Below, piece after piece: positions 36,401-48,545 of a stretch of 64,000 bases of DNA (its first letter is position 1; each line of letters opens with the position of its first letter). The translations under genes were made by a program, and so were the position numbers. Source of the stretch: Cephalopachus bancanus (lineage: Eukaryota; Chordata; Mammalia; Primates; Tarsiidae). The notes beneath the pieces were generated by a model. The model was given only the letters and a program-made list of their open reading frames with translations. It ran no database searches and was not told the origin of the DNA. Where the stretch lies: positions 1,564,001-1,628,000 of the forward strand of contig JAPVLO010000570.1 of NCBI GenBank assembly GCA_027257055.1, written 5' to 3'.

Positions 36401-36937
36401 TATTTCAGGGAGTAAACCGACAGCCCCACTGAACCGACAGATTAAAGGCAGTGGGAAGTGGGTTTCAGATTATCCATACAACTGTTGGCGAATACCAGGA
36501 CCTGCAGATAGATTCTGAATCACAGCCCCTCCCCTTAAGTAAATCTCAAAACTGCAAAAGGACCACCCCCAACCTACAGTGCAACTACAGAACTGAACAA
36601 AGTCAGAGGGTATACATAAAGAAGAATAGGAGATTGAAGAAACAGAAGTAAAAGCAACCCCTCTACCCATGAATAACAGAATTAAAGAAGATGGTGATGT
36701 GGAGGGAAGGAAAAAGTAGGGAGGGGAAAAAACCACACAAATGAAGAAAAACCAAAAGAAGAATATAGGTCTCACACAGACCACTGGGAGATCAGACACT
36801 GAGAAAACAGACTCCACAACACAAACAATGAAGACCCCCAGAATGACTGGTCACATGCAACAAACCCAGACATCAAGACATTAATAGAGAGAATTTAAAA
36901 AATAGAGGAGAGATAAGAGGAAAATAGGAAGGAGCTG

Positions 36938-37666
36938 ATGTCAGAAATAACAGCAGTAAGGAATACTGTGATGGAAATGAATAACAAACTAATAAGCATG
37001 GAAAGCAGAATTAGCCAAGCAGAAGAAAGAATCTCAGACCTCAAAGACCAAAACACAGAACTAACCCAAACTGTTAAAAACATAGAAAAGAAGCTCAAAA
37101 ACACAGAACAAAACATTCAAGAGATGAATGTTCACTTCAAGAGACTGAACCTAAGAGTAATTGGCCTTCCTGAGGCAGAGAGAGAAACAGAGGCCACACT
37201 GGAACAAACATATCATTAAATCATTCAAGAAAACTTCCCCCATCTCATCAGTGATGAAAAAATCCAAACACAAGAGATTCAGAGAATCCCTGCAAGACAA
37301 GAAATGAGAAGACCAACTCCCAGAAACATAATAATTCACCTAACCAAAGTAGGTATAAAAGAAAAAATCCTAAAGGCAGCAAAAGAAAAAGGTCAGACTA
37401 CCTACCAGGGAGGACCAATTAGAATAGCAGCAGATTTATCTACAGAAATCCTCCAGGCTAGGAGAGCTTGGAGCCCTATCTTCAAAGTTCTAAAAGATAA
37501 ACAATTTCAACCGAGAATAACCTACCCAGCCAAGCTAAACTTCATCAGTGAGGGAGAATTGAAATCTTTCCCAGATATCCAATCACTAAGAACCTACGCT
37601 GCCACCAGACCATCTCTACAGGAGACACTTAAGAAAGTATTGAACACAGAAGAAAAGGAAAAATGA
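36938..37666 (+). pseudogene. L1 ORF1, nearly intact, one in-frame stop
   Basis: Encodes the L1 RNA-binding chaperone that trimerises through a coiled coil. From 36938 the frame gives a heptad-rich coiled coil (MEMNNKLISMESRISQAEER, then KNIEKKLKNTEQNIQEMN). The RRM-like start follows (RLNLRVIGLPEAERE). A single TAA at 37217-37219 interrupts it; the same frame then continues through the RRM (TPRNIIIHLTKVGIKEKILK) and C-terminal domain (TTYQGGPIRIAADLSTEILQ, PRITYPAKLNFISEGELKSF) to TGA at 37664-37666. Another stop lies upstream in frame at 36914, so the N-terminus is also damaged. Confidence 0.9.
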
Positions 37667-37789
37667 ACAACAACAATGTTCTTCACAAGTGTACAGGCAA
37701 AAGATTAAAAACAAACAAGATCCAACTCTATAACCAAAAGAAAGACAACACACAAACAGGAAGAACAACAACAACTCTGTAAGAACATT

Positions 37790-40060
37790 ATGATAGGGAT
37801 CAACTCTCACCTTTCAATAATTAGTTTGAATGTGAACAGACTAAATGCACCACAGAAAAGACATAGAATGGCAAAATGAATAAAATATCACCAGACAACA
37901 ATCTATTGCCTTCGAGACTCACCTCACTAGAAAGGACATTCACAGACTCAAAGGAGGAGGATGGGAAAAAAATTGTCACGCAAATGGAAAACAAAAGAAA
38001 GGAGGAGTCATGATCTTAATCTCAGACAAAATACCCTTTAAGCTAACAAAAATTAAAAAAAGATACAGAAGACCAATACATAATGATAAAAGGTTCAATC
38101 CATCAAGAAGAAATATCCATTCTACACACATATGCACCCAACATAGGAGCACCAACTTTCATAAAGTAACTCCTAGGTAAACTAAAAAAAAGATATTGAC
38201 TCCAATACCATCATAGCTGCGGACTGTAATACCACACTCACAACCCTAGACAGATCATCAGGACAAAAAATCAGCAACAAGACCCAAAACCTCAATGTGA
38301 CTCTTGATCAAATGGACTTAATTGATACCTACAGAACCCTCCACCGAAAGACCACAGAATACACATTCTCCTCATCACTGCATGGAACGTACTCTAAGAT
38401 CTACCACATACTTTGCCATAAACCAAGCATAAGCAAATTTAAAAGGACCAAAATTTTGCCATGCAATTTATCAGACCATAGTGGAATACAAATAAACAAC
38501 ACCAACAAGGTCCCCCCAAAACACACAAAGACATGGACACTAAACAGCATGATGCTAAACAACTCCTGGGTCAATGATGAAATCAAAACAGAGATGAAAA
38601 GATACCTGGAAACAAATGAAAATGAAGAAACATCTTACCAAAATCTCTGGGATGCCTTAAAAGCTGTAGTAAGAAGGGAATTTATATAACTACAAACGCA
38701 CATGAAGAAAATGGAAGGATCACAAATTAACAGCCTAACAAGCCACCTAAGGAAGCTGCAAAAGCAAGACCACCAAAACCCTAACTTCAGCAGAAGAATC
38801 CTGATCACTAATATAAAAGCCCAAACCCAGGACATAGAAGACAAAAAGATAATACAAAAAATCAATGAAATGAAAAGCTGATTCTTCGAAAGGATAAACA
38901 AGATTGATGGTCCCCTAGCTAGACTAACCAAGAAAAAGAGAGAAAAAGCCCAAGTAAACAAAATCAGAAACACAAAAGATGAAGTTACATCTGATCCTTA
39001 AGAAATAGAAAAGATCATTAGAGTGTACTATGTACACTTGTATGGAAACAAACTTGAAAGCCTAAATGAAATGAAGGACTTTCTGTCATCACACAACCTG
39101 CCTAGGTAGGAACAAGAAGAAATTGAGACCCTAAATAGACCAATAACAGTCAAGGAAATTGACTATGTAATAAGAAAACTACCTATAAAAAAAAGCCCTG
39201 GACCAGATGGCTTTCCAGCAGAATTCTAGAAGACATTTAAAGAGGAGCTGACACTAATCCTACTGATGGAATTCCAGGTGATTGAGAAAGATGGAACTCA
39301 CCCCATATCATTTTACAAAGCTAACATCACATTGATACCCAAGCCAGGTAAAGACCCAACAAAGAAAGAGAACTACAGGCCAATACCTTTGATGAACATA
39401 GATGCTAAAATTCTCAACAAGATCCTAGCGAATCAGATTCAACAACACATCTCAAAAATCATCCATCATTACCAAGTAGGCTTCACACCTGGGATGCAAG
39501 GCTGGTTCATCATTTGTAAAACCATAAATGTAATTAAATACATCAACAGATGTCAAAACAAAAACCACATAATTTTATCATTAGATGGAGAAAAAGCTTT
39601 TGATAAAATCCAGCACCCCTTCTTGATAAAAACCCTCAAACATCTAGGCATACGGAGAACATACCTCAAAATAGTAAAAGCCATCTATGAGAAACCCAAA
39701 GCCGCTAAACGGACAAGAATTGGAAACATTTCCCCTGAAAACTGGAACAAGAAAAGGATGCCCACTCTCACCCCTGCTGTTCAATATAGTATTGGAAGTC
39801 CTGGCTACAGCAATCAGAGAAGAGAAGGCAATCAGGGGTATCCAAATAGGAAAAGAGGAAGTCAAGTTATCTCTCTTTGCAGATGACATGATCGTGTACC
39901 TTGAAAACCCAAGAGAATCTGTCAAAAACCTTCTTACACTGAAAAAGGACTTTGGCAAAGTCTCAGGATATAAAATAAATGTGTAAAAGACAATCTCATT
40001 TCTTTACGCCAATAACAAACAAACAGAAACCCAAATAAAAAGCACAATTACATTCACAAT

Positions 40061-40096
<36 letters not shown>

Positions 40097-41640
40097 AAAT
40101 GCCTTGGCATCTTTCTAACGAGAAATGTGAAAGACCTTTACAATGAAAACTACAAAACACTGCTCAAAGAAATCAAAGATGACACAAACAAGTGGAAAAA
40201 TATCCCATGCTGATGGATTGGAAGAATCAACATTGTGAAGATAGCCATCCTACCTAAGGCAATCTACAGATTTAATGCAATGCACATCAAATTACCAGCA
40301 ACGTTCTTCTCAGACCTAGAAAAAAACAACACCAGAATTCATATGGAAACACAACTGACCAAGAATAGCCAGAACAATTCTTAGCAAAAAACAAAAACAA
40401 AACAAAAAAAACCAACAAAGCAGGTGGTATCAATTACCAGACTTCAAAATTTACTATAAAGCTACAATAATCAAAACAGCTTGGTACTGGTACAGGAACA
40501 GGAATATAGACCAATGGAATAGAATTGAGATTCCAGAAGCAAAACCTCAATTTCTCAACCAACTCATCTTCGACAAAGCCTCCACCACCTACCACTGTGG
40601 AGAGGCGAACCTATTCAATAAATGGTGCTGGGAAAACTGGTTGACCACATGTAAAAGATTGAAACAGGACCCCTATCTATCCCCATACACAAAAATTAAC
40701 TCTAAATGGATCAGAGACCTAAATGTAAAACCTCAAACCATAAGAACCTTAGAAAATGAAGGACATACCCTCATGGAAATTGGAACTGGCATCCAATTCC
40801 TGAACAAAACCTGAAACCCACAGGCCATAATAGATAAGATAGACAAGTGGGACCTCATTAAACTGACAAGCTTCTGCAAAGTCAAAGAAACCATCAAGAG
40901 ACCAGGGAGACAGCCCACAGCCTGGGAAAATGTATTTGCCAACTCCAGGTCTGACAAAGGCTTAACATCTTGGAGCTACAAGGAACTCAAACGTGTTGAG
41001 AGGAAAAAAACAAACAACCCCATTATAAAGTGAGCAAAAGATACGAACAGACACTTCTCAAAGGAAGACATCCGAGCAGCCAACAGACACATGAACAAAT
41101 GCTCAACCTCACTAATCATCAGGGAGATGCAAATCAAAACCACACTGAGATACCACCTAACTCCAGTCAGAATGGCCATTATCAATAACTCAAAAAATAA
41201 CAGTTGCTGGAGAGGGTGTGGCCACAAGGGAACACTTCTACACTGTTGGTGGGAGTGCAAACTAGTGCAACCTCTGTGGAAAACAGTATGGCGATTCCTA
41301 AAAGCTCTAAATATTGACCTCCCATATAACCCCGCAATCCCCCTACTGGGAATATACCCTGAAGAACTCAAATCACTCTATAAAAAAAGATACCTGCACA
41401 CATATGTTTATTGCAGCATTGTTCACAATAGCAAGAACCTGGAAGCAACCATGCTGTCCATCAAAAGAGGACTGGATTAAAAAATGTGGTACATATACAT
41501 GATGGAATACTATGCAGCCAGAAAAAAGAACAAAATCATGAATTTCGCAGCAACCTGGATGGAACTAGTCTATAATACTGAGTGACCTCTCACAGAAACA
41601 AAGATCTGAGTATCACATGTTCTCACTCATATAGTGGACC
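37790..41640 (+). pseudogene. L1 ORF2 (endonuclease/reverse transcriptase), disrupted
   Basis: ORF2 starts at ATG 37790 (MIGINSHLSIISLNVNRLNA), matching the N-terminus of the apurinic-type endonuclease, but meets a stop about 30 codons on. Later pieces are 38297-38689 (end of the endonuclease), 39266-39886 (reverse transcriptase: [46 protein letters not shown]), 39687-39986 in another frame (palm with catalytic [15 protein letters not shown]), and 41091-41480 (C-terminal region with [18 protein letters not shown]). A frameshift near 39705 splits the polymerase, and (CA)15 sits at 40063-40092. Not functional. Confidence 0.9.
40063..40092. repeat. (CA)15 microsatellite inside L1 ORF2
   Basis: Thirty bases of pure CA lie exactly where the related L1 at 43641-45696 has gccaaaaaaaaaaaagaaat. 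The tract replaced an A-run. Confidence 0.95.
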
Positions 41641-41675
41641 TTGAACCTCCAACGTAATAGTATAGGAAAATGACT

Positions 41676-41978
41676 AGCCAGGCTCGGTGGCTCAGCCTGT
41701 AATCCCGCGCCTTTGGGAGGCTGAGGTGAGTGGATTGCCTGAGCCTGCGGGTTCGAGACCCCCTTTGGCAGTGAGACCTCATCTCTACAATAAATAAAAA
41801 AAAAATTAGCCAGACGTGGTAGCACATGCCTGTAATTCTGGCTACTTGGAAGGCTGAGGCGAAAGGATCACCAGAGCCCAGCAGATCAAGGCTGTGGTGG
41901 CCGGGATCGGCCACTGCACTCCATTCTGGGCGACAGAGTGAGACTCCAACTGAAAAAAAAAAGAAAAAGAAAAAAAAA
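41676..41978 (+). mobile_element. Alu, young lineage-specific subfamily, inserted in L1 3' UTR
   Basis: Full plus-strand Alu with exact flanking repeats GAAAATGACT (41666-41675 and 41979-41988). It has the short left arm, CCCGCGCCTTTGGGAGG, and the right-arm GGCTGTGGTGGCCGGGATCGG form. It post-dates the L1 it interrupts. Confidence 0.96.
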
Positions 41979-42195
41979 GAAAATGACTGACAGTAGTGGG
42001 AAACTATGCATGGGGGACAGGAAGGGAGGTGGGATTAATGGTAGTAAATATCTGTCTGGGGATGGGGAGACACCTCTTAGCAACAACGGTGCCTGAACGA
42101 AGCATATTTGGATACCTAACACTTACGTGTATCCCACAATAGCATAATAAAAAATATTGATTATAAAAAAATAAATAAATAAAGGTACAAAAAGA

Positions 42196-43640
42196 CTTAA
42201 ATTTTTACAAAGAATTCCCATCTTTTCTCTAAAAACCATAATTTTGTATTAGTATGTCTTATAAAATAACTAATTTGTTCATTAATAATATATGTTTAAA
42301 ATTCATTTCTTTGTTAAGCAACTGAACTCTAATTAAGTCATCAAAGTTCACATCATTTACTTTTTATATATTTCATTTTGCTACTTTTGAGGAATGGGTA
42401 CAAGTCACAAAGTCTTATTGATATACATTTTGATTATATTTGATTTACTCAAGTATAACTGTATTAGCTGCAGTGGTTGACAAAATTCATCAGTGATTCT
42501 TCCAACAGGAAAAACAATGAGTGTAGTTCACGATCTTATCATAACAAACCTCAATTTTTAGGGCAAGTGAAGGCACTTGGTTCCACTCAGCTGGCAATAC
42601 TGATTACATGCCTGTCACTTATACAATGGGACTAAAGGTTGGATATATTTGTCCACTTTTAAATAATTGTTTGAAGAAAAAAATAAGTCACAATAAAACC
42701 CATTTAGAGTTAATGATTTTTAAAAACGTAATATTTATATAACATTTAGAATTTATTCTTCTTAAATACTATTTTATCTAATATGTATAAAACCACGAAC
42801 AAATGGGTGGTCATTAACAGTTCAACATTATAATTACTATAAAAATGTGAAATCCACAACATAGTTAAGCTAGATATATAAAAACAAGTACATTCAGAGA
42901 GAATAGCAAAAGTCTTCCATCAAGAATTCTTTCACCAAGAACTCCAACTGAAACAAATTCTTCTCAAGATGTATTTTTTCCAAGTATGCGTAATATCACA
43001 TTCCATACAGCCCTTCCTCCCAAAAGTGACATCCTAAGCCACTAATATAATACTCAGTATTTTCAGTTTTTAGTGCTTGACCTGGAAAATAATGAAATCA
43101 TGTTTTTGAATTATTCTGTGAAGAAACAATCACGCAAATTTTAAAAACCTGTTTTATTGCATTTACGATATGCCTTATTCAAAAGGTTCATGGAAAAAAT
43201 ACGAAGCCCTTAAAAGAGATTTAGAGGTAAAATGATGTAAGAGAATGATTGTATAACACTTTAAGTAATTTGCACATAATCAGAGAGCTTCAAAAGAGAA
43301 AAATAAATGAGCTGGGAACAAGTTTGGATACAAAATATAAACACTAGGTATATTTGCCTCTTTTTCTTTTTTCTGACTTGAAACAGAAAAAAAAATCAAA
43401 AGAAAGGAACAGTGTAGTTTAAAGTCTTCCACAATATCATCAGACTAACTCTGTTTCAGAAGACAGACAAAGGAACAACTTGCAACTAGCTGTGCCTTCA
43501 ATGACTCTCAATTATGGCAGCAGCCAGAAAATACACCATTAAAGACCTTTAATGTCCAAATTGCAAATTGCTACTAAACGTCTGTGAACAGGCTCAAGGC
43601 ATAAGAGAAGAAGAAAAAGAAAAACTGAAAATAAAATAAC
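42196..43640. other. Intron 12 stretch between two L1s
   Basis: About 1.4 kb of AT-rich intron. No exon, RNA gene or clear transposon recognised. Confidence 0.6.
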
Positions 43641-45696
43641 CTGAAAACTGGAACAAGACAAGGCTGCCCACTCTCACCCCTCTTGTTCAATATTGTGTTG
43701 GAAGTCCTAGTCTAGGAAATTAGACAAGAGAAGGAAATCAGGGATATCCAAATAGGAAAAGAGGAAGTCAAGTTATCCCTCTTTGCTGATGACATGATCA
43801 TATACCTTGAAAATCTAGGAGAATCTGTCAAAAACTTGCTGGCACTGATAAAGATCTTTGGCAAAGTATCAACGCACAAAATAAACGTGCAAAAGTCAGT
43901 TGCATTCCTATATACCAACAACAAGCAGGCAGAGACCCAAATAAAAAGCACGATTTCATTCACAATAGCCAAAAAAAAAAAAGAAATACCTCAGCATCTT
44001 CCTAACCAGAGAGGTGAAAGAACTTTACAATGAGAATTACAAAACACTGCTCAAAGAAATCCAAGAAGACACAAACAAATGGAAAAATATAACATGCTCA
44101 TGGATAGGAAGAATCAACGTTGTTACAATGTCCATCCTACCAAAGGCAATCTACAGATTCAACACAATACCCATTAAGTTACCAACATCATTCTTCTCAG
44201 ACTTGGAAACTATGATACAGAAATTCATATGGAAACATAAACGACCACAGATAGCCAAAACAATCCTTAGCAAGAGAAACAAAGCAGGAGGTATCACACT
44301 CCCAGACTTCAAACTCTACTATAAAGCTACAGTAATCAAAGCAGCCTGGTATTGGTATAAAAACAGGCACATAGACCAATGGAACAGGATAGAGATTCCG
44401 GAAGCAAAGCCTCAATCCTCAACCAACTCATCTCTGACAAAGCCTCCAACAACAACCACTGGGGAGAAGAAAACCTATTCAGTAAATGGTGCTGGGAAAA
44501 CTGGCTGACCACAAGCAGAAGACTGAAACGGGACCTACCACCATACACAAAAATTAACTCTAAATTGATCAAAGACCTAAATGTAAAACCTCAAACTATA
44601 AGAATCTTAGAAAATGCAGGAGTCAGACACCCTTATGGAAATTGGAACTGGGAACCAATTCCTACTCAGAACCCTAAAGGCCAATACCTTAAGAAATAAG
44701 ATAGACAAGTGGGACCTCATCAAATTAACGAGCTTCTGTAAAGCAAAAGAAACCATCAAGAGAGCAGGGAGACAGCCCACAGACTGGGAAAAAATATTTG
44801 CCAACTGTACATCTGACAAAGGCCTAACATCTAGGATCTACAAGGAACTCAAATGCACCGAAGGGAAAAAAACAAACAGCCCCTTTAAAATGTGGGCAAA
44901 AGACATGAATAGACACTTCTCAAAAGAAGATAAACGGGCAGCCAACAGACACATGAAAAAGTGCTCAGCCTCACTCATCATCAGAGAAATGCAAATCAAA
45001 ACCACATTGAGATACCACCTAACCCCTCTAAGAATGGCCATCATCAATAAAACAAACAACCACAGATGCTGGCGAGGATGTGGAGAAAAAGGAACACTAC
45101 TACACTGCTGGTGGGAATGGAAATTGTATAACCTCTCTGGAAAACAGTCTGGAGATTTCTGAAAGAACTAGAAATTGACCATTCATATGACCCAGCAATT
45201 CCCCTATTGGGAATATACCCGGAGGAACTCAAATTATTCTACAAAGAAGATACCTGCACACGTATGTTTGTTGGAGCTCTATTCACAATAGCAAAAACAT
45301 AGAACCAACCATGTTGCCCATTGAAGCTGGACTGGATAAAAAAAATGTACATATATATATAATAGAATATTATGCAGCCATAAAGAAGGACAAATATATG
45401 GACTTTGCAGCAACCTGGATGGATTTGGAGTCAATCACACTCAGTGATTTACCAGAAACAAAGATCAGAGTTCCATATGTTCTCACTCATAGGAGGACCT
45501 TAAACAATTATAATGCTATAAGAAAGTGATTGGCAGTAATGGGAGAATGTTGGTGTGGGGGGCTGGGATTTGCAGCTGAGGGAAACTGCTAGGGGAGGGA
45601 GGGGCATACCTCATTAACAGAGGTACCTGCATGATCAATGTTTGTATACCTAACCCTGAATTGTATCCCACATCTTTACAATAAAAATTTAAAAAG
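43641..45696 (+). mobile_element. 5'-truncated L1 (antisense to CHM)
   Basis: The element starts abruptly inside the ORF2 reverse transcriptase (cctgaaaactggaacaagac, encoding the segment before the palm). It continues through the catalytic motif (tccctctttgctgatgacat), thumb and C-terminal region to a 3' UTR and an A-rich end (atctttacaataaaaattta). Large pieces of frame survive at 43794-44033, 44014-44508 and 44614-45162, so it is the least decayed L1 coding sequence in the window. No clear target duplication. Confidence 0.93.
43660..45500 (+). pseudogene. L1 ORF2 C-terminal half, disrupted
   Basis: Reads [20 protein letters not shown] sequence first, then the [15 protein letters not shown] catalytic block. 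44014-44508 encodes [20 protein letters not shown] through [20 protein letters not shown]. 44614-45162 encodes the C-terminal part with [19 protein letters not shown]. Frame changes between these pieces (for example near the A-run at 43970-43983 and near 44410) break it. Confidence 0.88.
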
Positions 45697-46575
45697 ATAG
45701 AAGCCAAACTTTAAGGAAAAAACAAGCAAATGATAAAAATATCAGTTTCTATCTGTGTATTTCATAAATCTTGTTATGTATTACATAAAACATTAACTCT
45801 ATTATAACTATTAACTAGCACTTTTAAAATAATGTTATTTTAGGAAGAATGCATAAGAGATTTAAAAATGAACATGAATTTCTCCTTTTCTTTGGAACAA
45901 GGCAAAGCATAAATAGTAAATTAAAACATCTCTTTCAGTCAGCCTTCCTAGTTTATAAGACTTACTATTAAGATTAAAAAATCAGAGCCAGTCCATTTGT
46001 CTATACTGCTGGTTTTGTATTGATAAACTGAGGAAGCTATGGCAAATAACAGGAGGGTAATTTTATCAGAGAAGAAAGAAGTGAGGAAGCTGGAGTATGA
46101 GAGGGCTTTAGAAGAAAAATCTTAGCCATTTTGCTTAACATAATGTCATATATTATCAAACACGTATGCAAGACTGGTGGCCTTTTCCACACGTGGAAAA
46201 TCTGAATCATTTTGGGTATTTGATCTGTATGGGGTCTTTCAAAATCATTTAGATAAATTTCTAATGAAAAATTAGAAATTTCTAATGAAGAAACCAAGAC
46301 CAAAAATGTACGAAACTTGTCTAGTGTCAAATAACTAATTTGAGGTAATTCTGCAGATTTCCGAGCCAATATACTTCCCAGTATACCAGTATTCTCATTA
46401 AATTTCATAGAAAGTCAAGCAAGAAATTGATTCTCACAACATTAGGTATACAAACTAAAAAAATGAACATGTTAAAATAATTTTTCTTATCAATTTCATG
46501 ACATATGAAGGTAGAGCATATTTAAATTACTTTTTTTTAATCTGCAGGTGGGTAGAAGGCTCCCCAAAGCTTTAG
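45697..46575. other. Intron 12 stretch without recognised genes
   Basis: AT-rich intron. A 123-aa minus-strand open frame at 46037-46408 has no recognisable domain and lacks exon boundaries; I treat it as chance. A short repeat (ttctaatgaaaaattagaaa) occurs near 46258-46285. Confidence 0.55.
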
Positions 46576-46579
46576 TTTT

Positions 46580-46750
46580 TAACTTTTGACTCAGAAAATA
46601 TCATTTCACAAACAAGATTTCGATACATGTTTACATTGTATAATGATTAAATCAAGCTAATTGACAAATCCATCACCTCATATACTTAGCTATTTTTTGT
46701 AGTGAAAGCATTTAAAATCGACTCTTTCAGTAATTTTGAGTAAAAATGTA
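46580..46750 (+). mobile_element. Ancient L1 3' fragment
   Basis: catgtttacattgtataatg, taaatcaagctaattgacaa, and tgtagtgaaagcatttaaaa match the 3' UTR of old L1M elements. Related text occurs at 8220-8420. Confidence 0.65.
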
Positions 46751-46788
46751 TCAAAACATCACATTGTACCCCATAGATATATACACAT

Positions 46789-46937
46789 GCATATGAATGT
46801 ATAAAACAAACATATTCATACCTCAAAATACAAAATTAGTTTAAAAATTTTACTCTTAATAGAAAACTTATATAAGAAAACCTTACATTATCATTATAAT
46901 CAATATGAAACTAATTTCTTGTATACAATTTTTATAC
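46789..46937 (+). repeat. ~150-bp direct repeat, copy A
   Basis: Shares about 90% identity with 49752-49898, including ataaaacaaacatattcat and agtttaaaaattttactctt. It belongs to no repeat family that I recognise. Confidence 0.8.
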
Positions 46938-47180
46938 AAGAAATTACAGTTATCTCATTGTCAATTAAAAATAAAACAAAATTTTAAAAACTGTTCATCT
47001 TCATAAACAATGGCAACAGTAGAAACAATACTTTGTATGCAGCTTATTTTCTCTTACTCAACAGTGGTAAGCATAATGTATTAGCTCAAGTATCAGAGAT
47101 AGAGATGGTAAAGCCATTGTTTTATTCCTCATATTGGGCAAGAAATGCATAGATAATTAAGCTATAATTGCTCTAAAAAG

Positions 47181-47440
47181 CAGTATAGCATGGTGGTTGA
47201 AATTTTAGTCTCAGACTGCCTGGGTTGAAATTCTGTTTCTTCCTCATACTAACTCTGCAGAGAAATTTTTTGCCTCTTCTGTGCCTCAGTTTTCTAATCT
47301 GACTAATATAGGAGACAATGGGATCTATCTCATAGAATTGTTGTGAAGAACAAATTGAGTTAACCCATGAAAAGAAACTAGAACAGTGTCTGTACATAGT
47401 AAATGCTTAGTGCATACTAGCAATCATTATTATTAAAATG
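47181..47440 (+). mobile_element. MIR SINE
   Basis: Well preserved MIR in plus orientation: agcagtatagcatggtggtt, agactgcctgggttgaaat, tgcctcagttttctaatctg and agaacagtgtctgtacatag. Confidence 0.9.
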
Positions 47441-47849
47441 GAATATTAACCTAGAAGAAAGTACAGGATTCAATCTAAACAGAAGAGCAAAAGTCTAATC
47501 ATTAATGAATCATGAAAAGGTTTGGGAAAGGTGGAGTTGAAGAATTAAGAGCCATTCAGTTGGATGGCAAGGCCACTCTAAGGCAAGAGAACAGAACGTG
47601 CAAAGGCACAAAGGCAAGAGAAAACGTGTCAGTATTAAAAATAATGATATTTTGCTATATGTAGTATCCATAAACCAGTATCTTAACAATATACTCTTAT
47701 TATTATTAATAGCAGCTGCCATTTTTTACATGCTTGCTTGCACTTTGTCAGGCATTGTTATATGCTTTATAAACATTGAATCTGTACAACAGTGCTAATT
47801 AATTTACATTCACTGGCATACCACATTTAGTAGGAGCTCAATAAATATA

Positions 47850-48133
47850 TTTTATTTTTGTTGGTGAGACAGGGTTTTGCTCTGTCATCCAGGCTGGAGT
47901 GTAGTGGCGCAATCATGGCTTAGAGCAGTCTTGAACTCCTGGGTTCAAGTGACCTCCTGAGTAGATAGGACTACAAGCATGCTCCATTACGCCTGGTTAA
48001 TTTTTAAAGTTTTTGTAGAGACATGGTCTTGCTATGTTGTTCAGCCTAGTCTCCAATTCCTGGCCTTAAGCGATCCTCCTGCCTTGACCTACCAAAGTGC
48101 TTGGATTACAGGTGTGAGCCACCAAACCTGGCC
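47850..48133 (-). mobile_element. AluJ-type element
   Basis: Reverse-oriented old Alu (gagacagggttttgctctgt ... aggtgtgagccaccaaacc), flanked by imperfect repeats caataaatat.tttt at 47839 and 48133. No lineage-specific changes. It interrupts an old MIR or L2 end (agtaggagctcaataaat). Confidence 0.92.
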
Positions 48134-48302
48134 AATAAATATTTTTTGAACGACTATCATCACAGAATTTTAGGACATTGTTTTATTTATTGTATAATAC
48201 AAAAAGCTTATAGTTCTAGAGTTGGCACAATGTTTATGATTTATGATCAGAAAAAGAAAAATATATGAGGGTAGCATTATTTTCCTTTAATTTTTAGCAT
48301 CA

Positions 48303-48545
48303 GCATAGTGGCAGGCTGTATAGGTCCTGAATCAAAAGAAATTGTGTTTCAATCCATGTTCTGCCACTTACTAAGATGTATGATCTTAAGCAATCTAATT
48401 AAGCTCCCTAAGCCTTAGTTTCCTAATCTATAAAATGGAGCTAACAGTACCTAGTTCATAGAGTTAAAAATTGTATGAAATAATAAATGGGAAGTGCTTA
48501 GCCCATTAGCTGGCCAGCAAATTCTGGATGATGCTATTATTATTA
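48303..48545 (+). mobile_element. MIR SINE
   Basis: Plus-strand MIR: gcatagtggcaggctgtata, ttctgccacttactaagatg, agccttagtttcctaatcta and ggaagtgcttagcccatta. Confidence 0.85.

Larger units (their letters stand above)
35371..42184 (+). mobile_element. Full-length L1 with 11-bp target duplication (antisense to CHM)
   Basis: A complete plus-strand L1, from its 5' UTR start (ggggacttccggcaagatga) to its A-rich 3' end. It is flanked by the exact repeat GTACAAAAAGA (35360-35370 and 42185-42195). The first ~550 bases (35371-35920) are more GC-rich than the rest. ORF1 lies at 36938-37666, ORF2 at 37790 to about 41640, then a 3' UTR interrupted by an Alu at 41676-41978. Both ORFs are broken, so the copy cannot move itself. 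A (CA)15 tract lies inside ORF2. It is the best preserved L1 here, though not the youngest-looking by ORF integrity. Confidence 0.96.
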
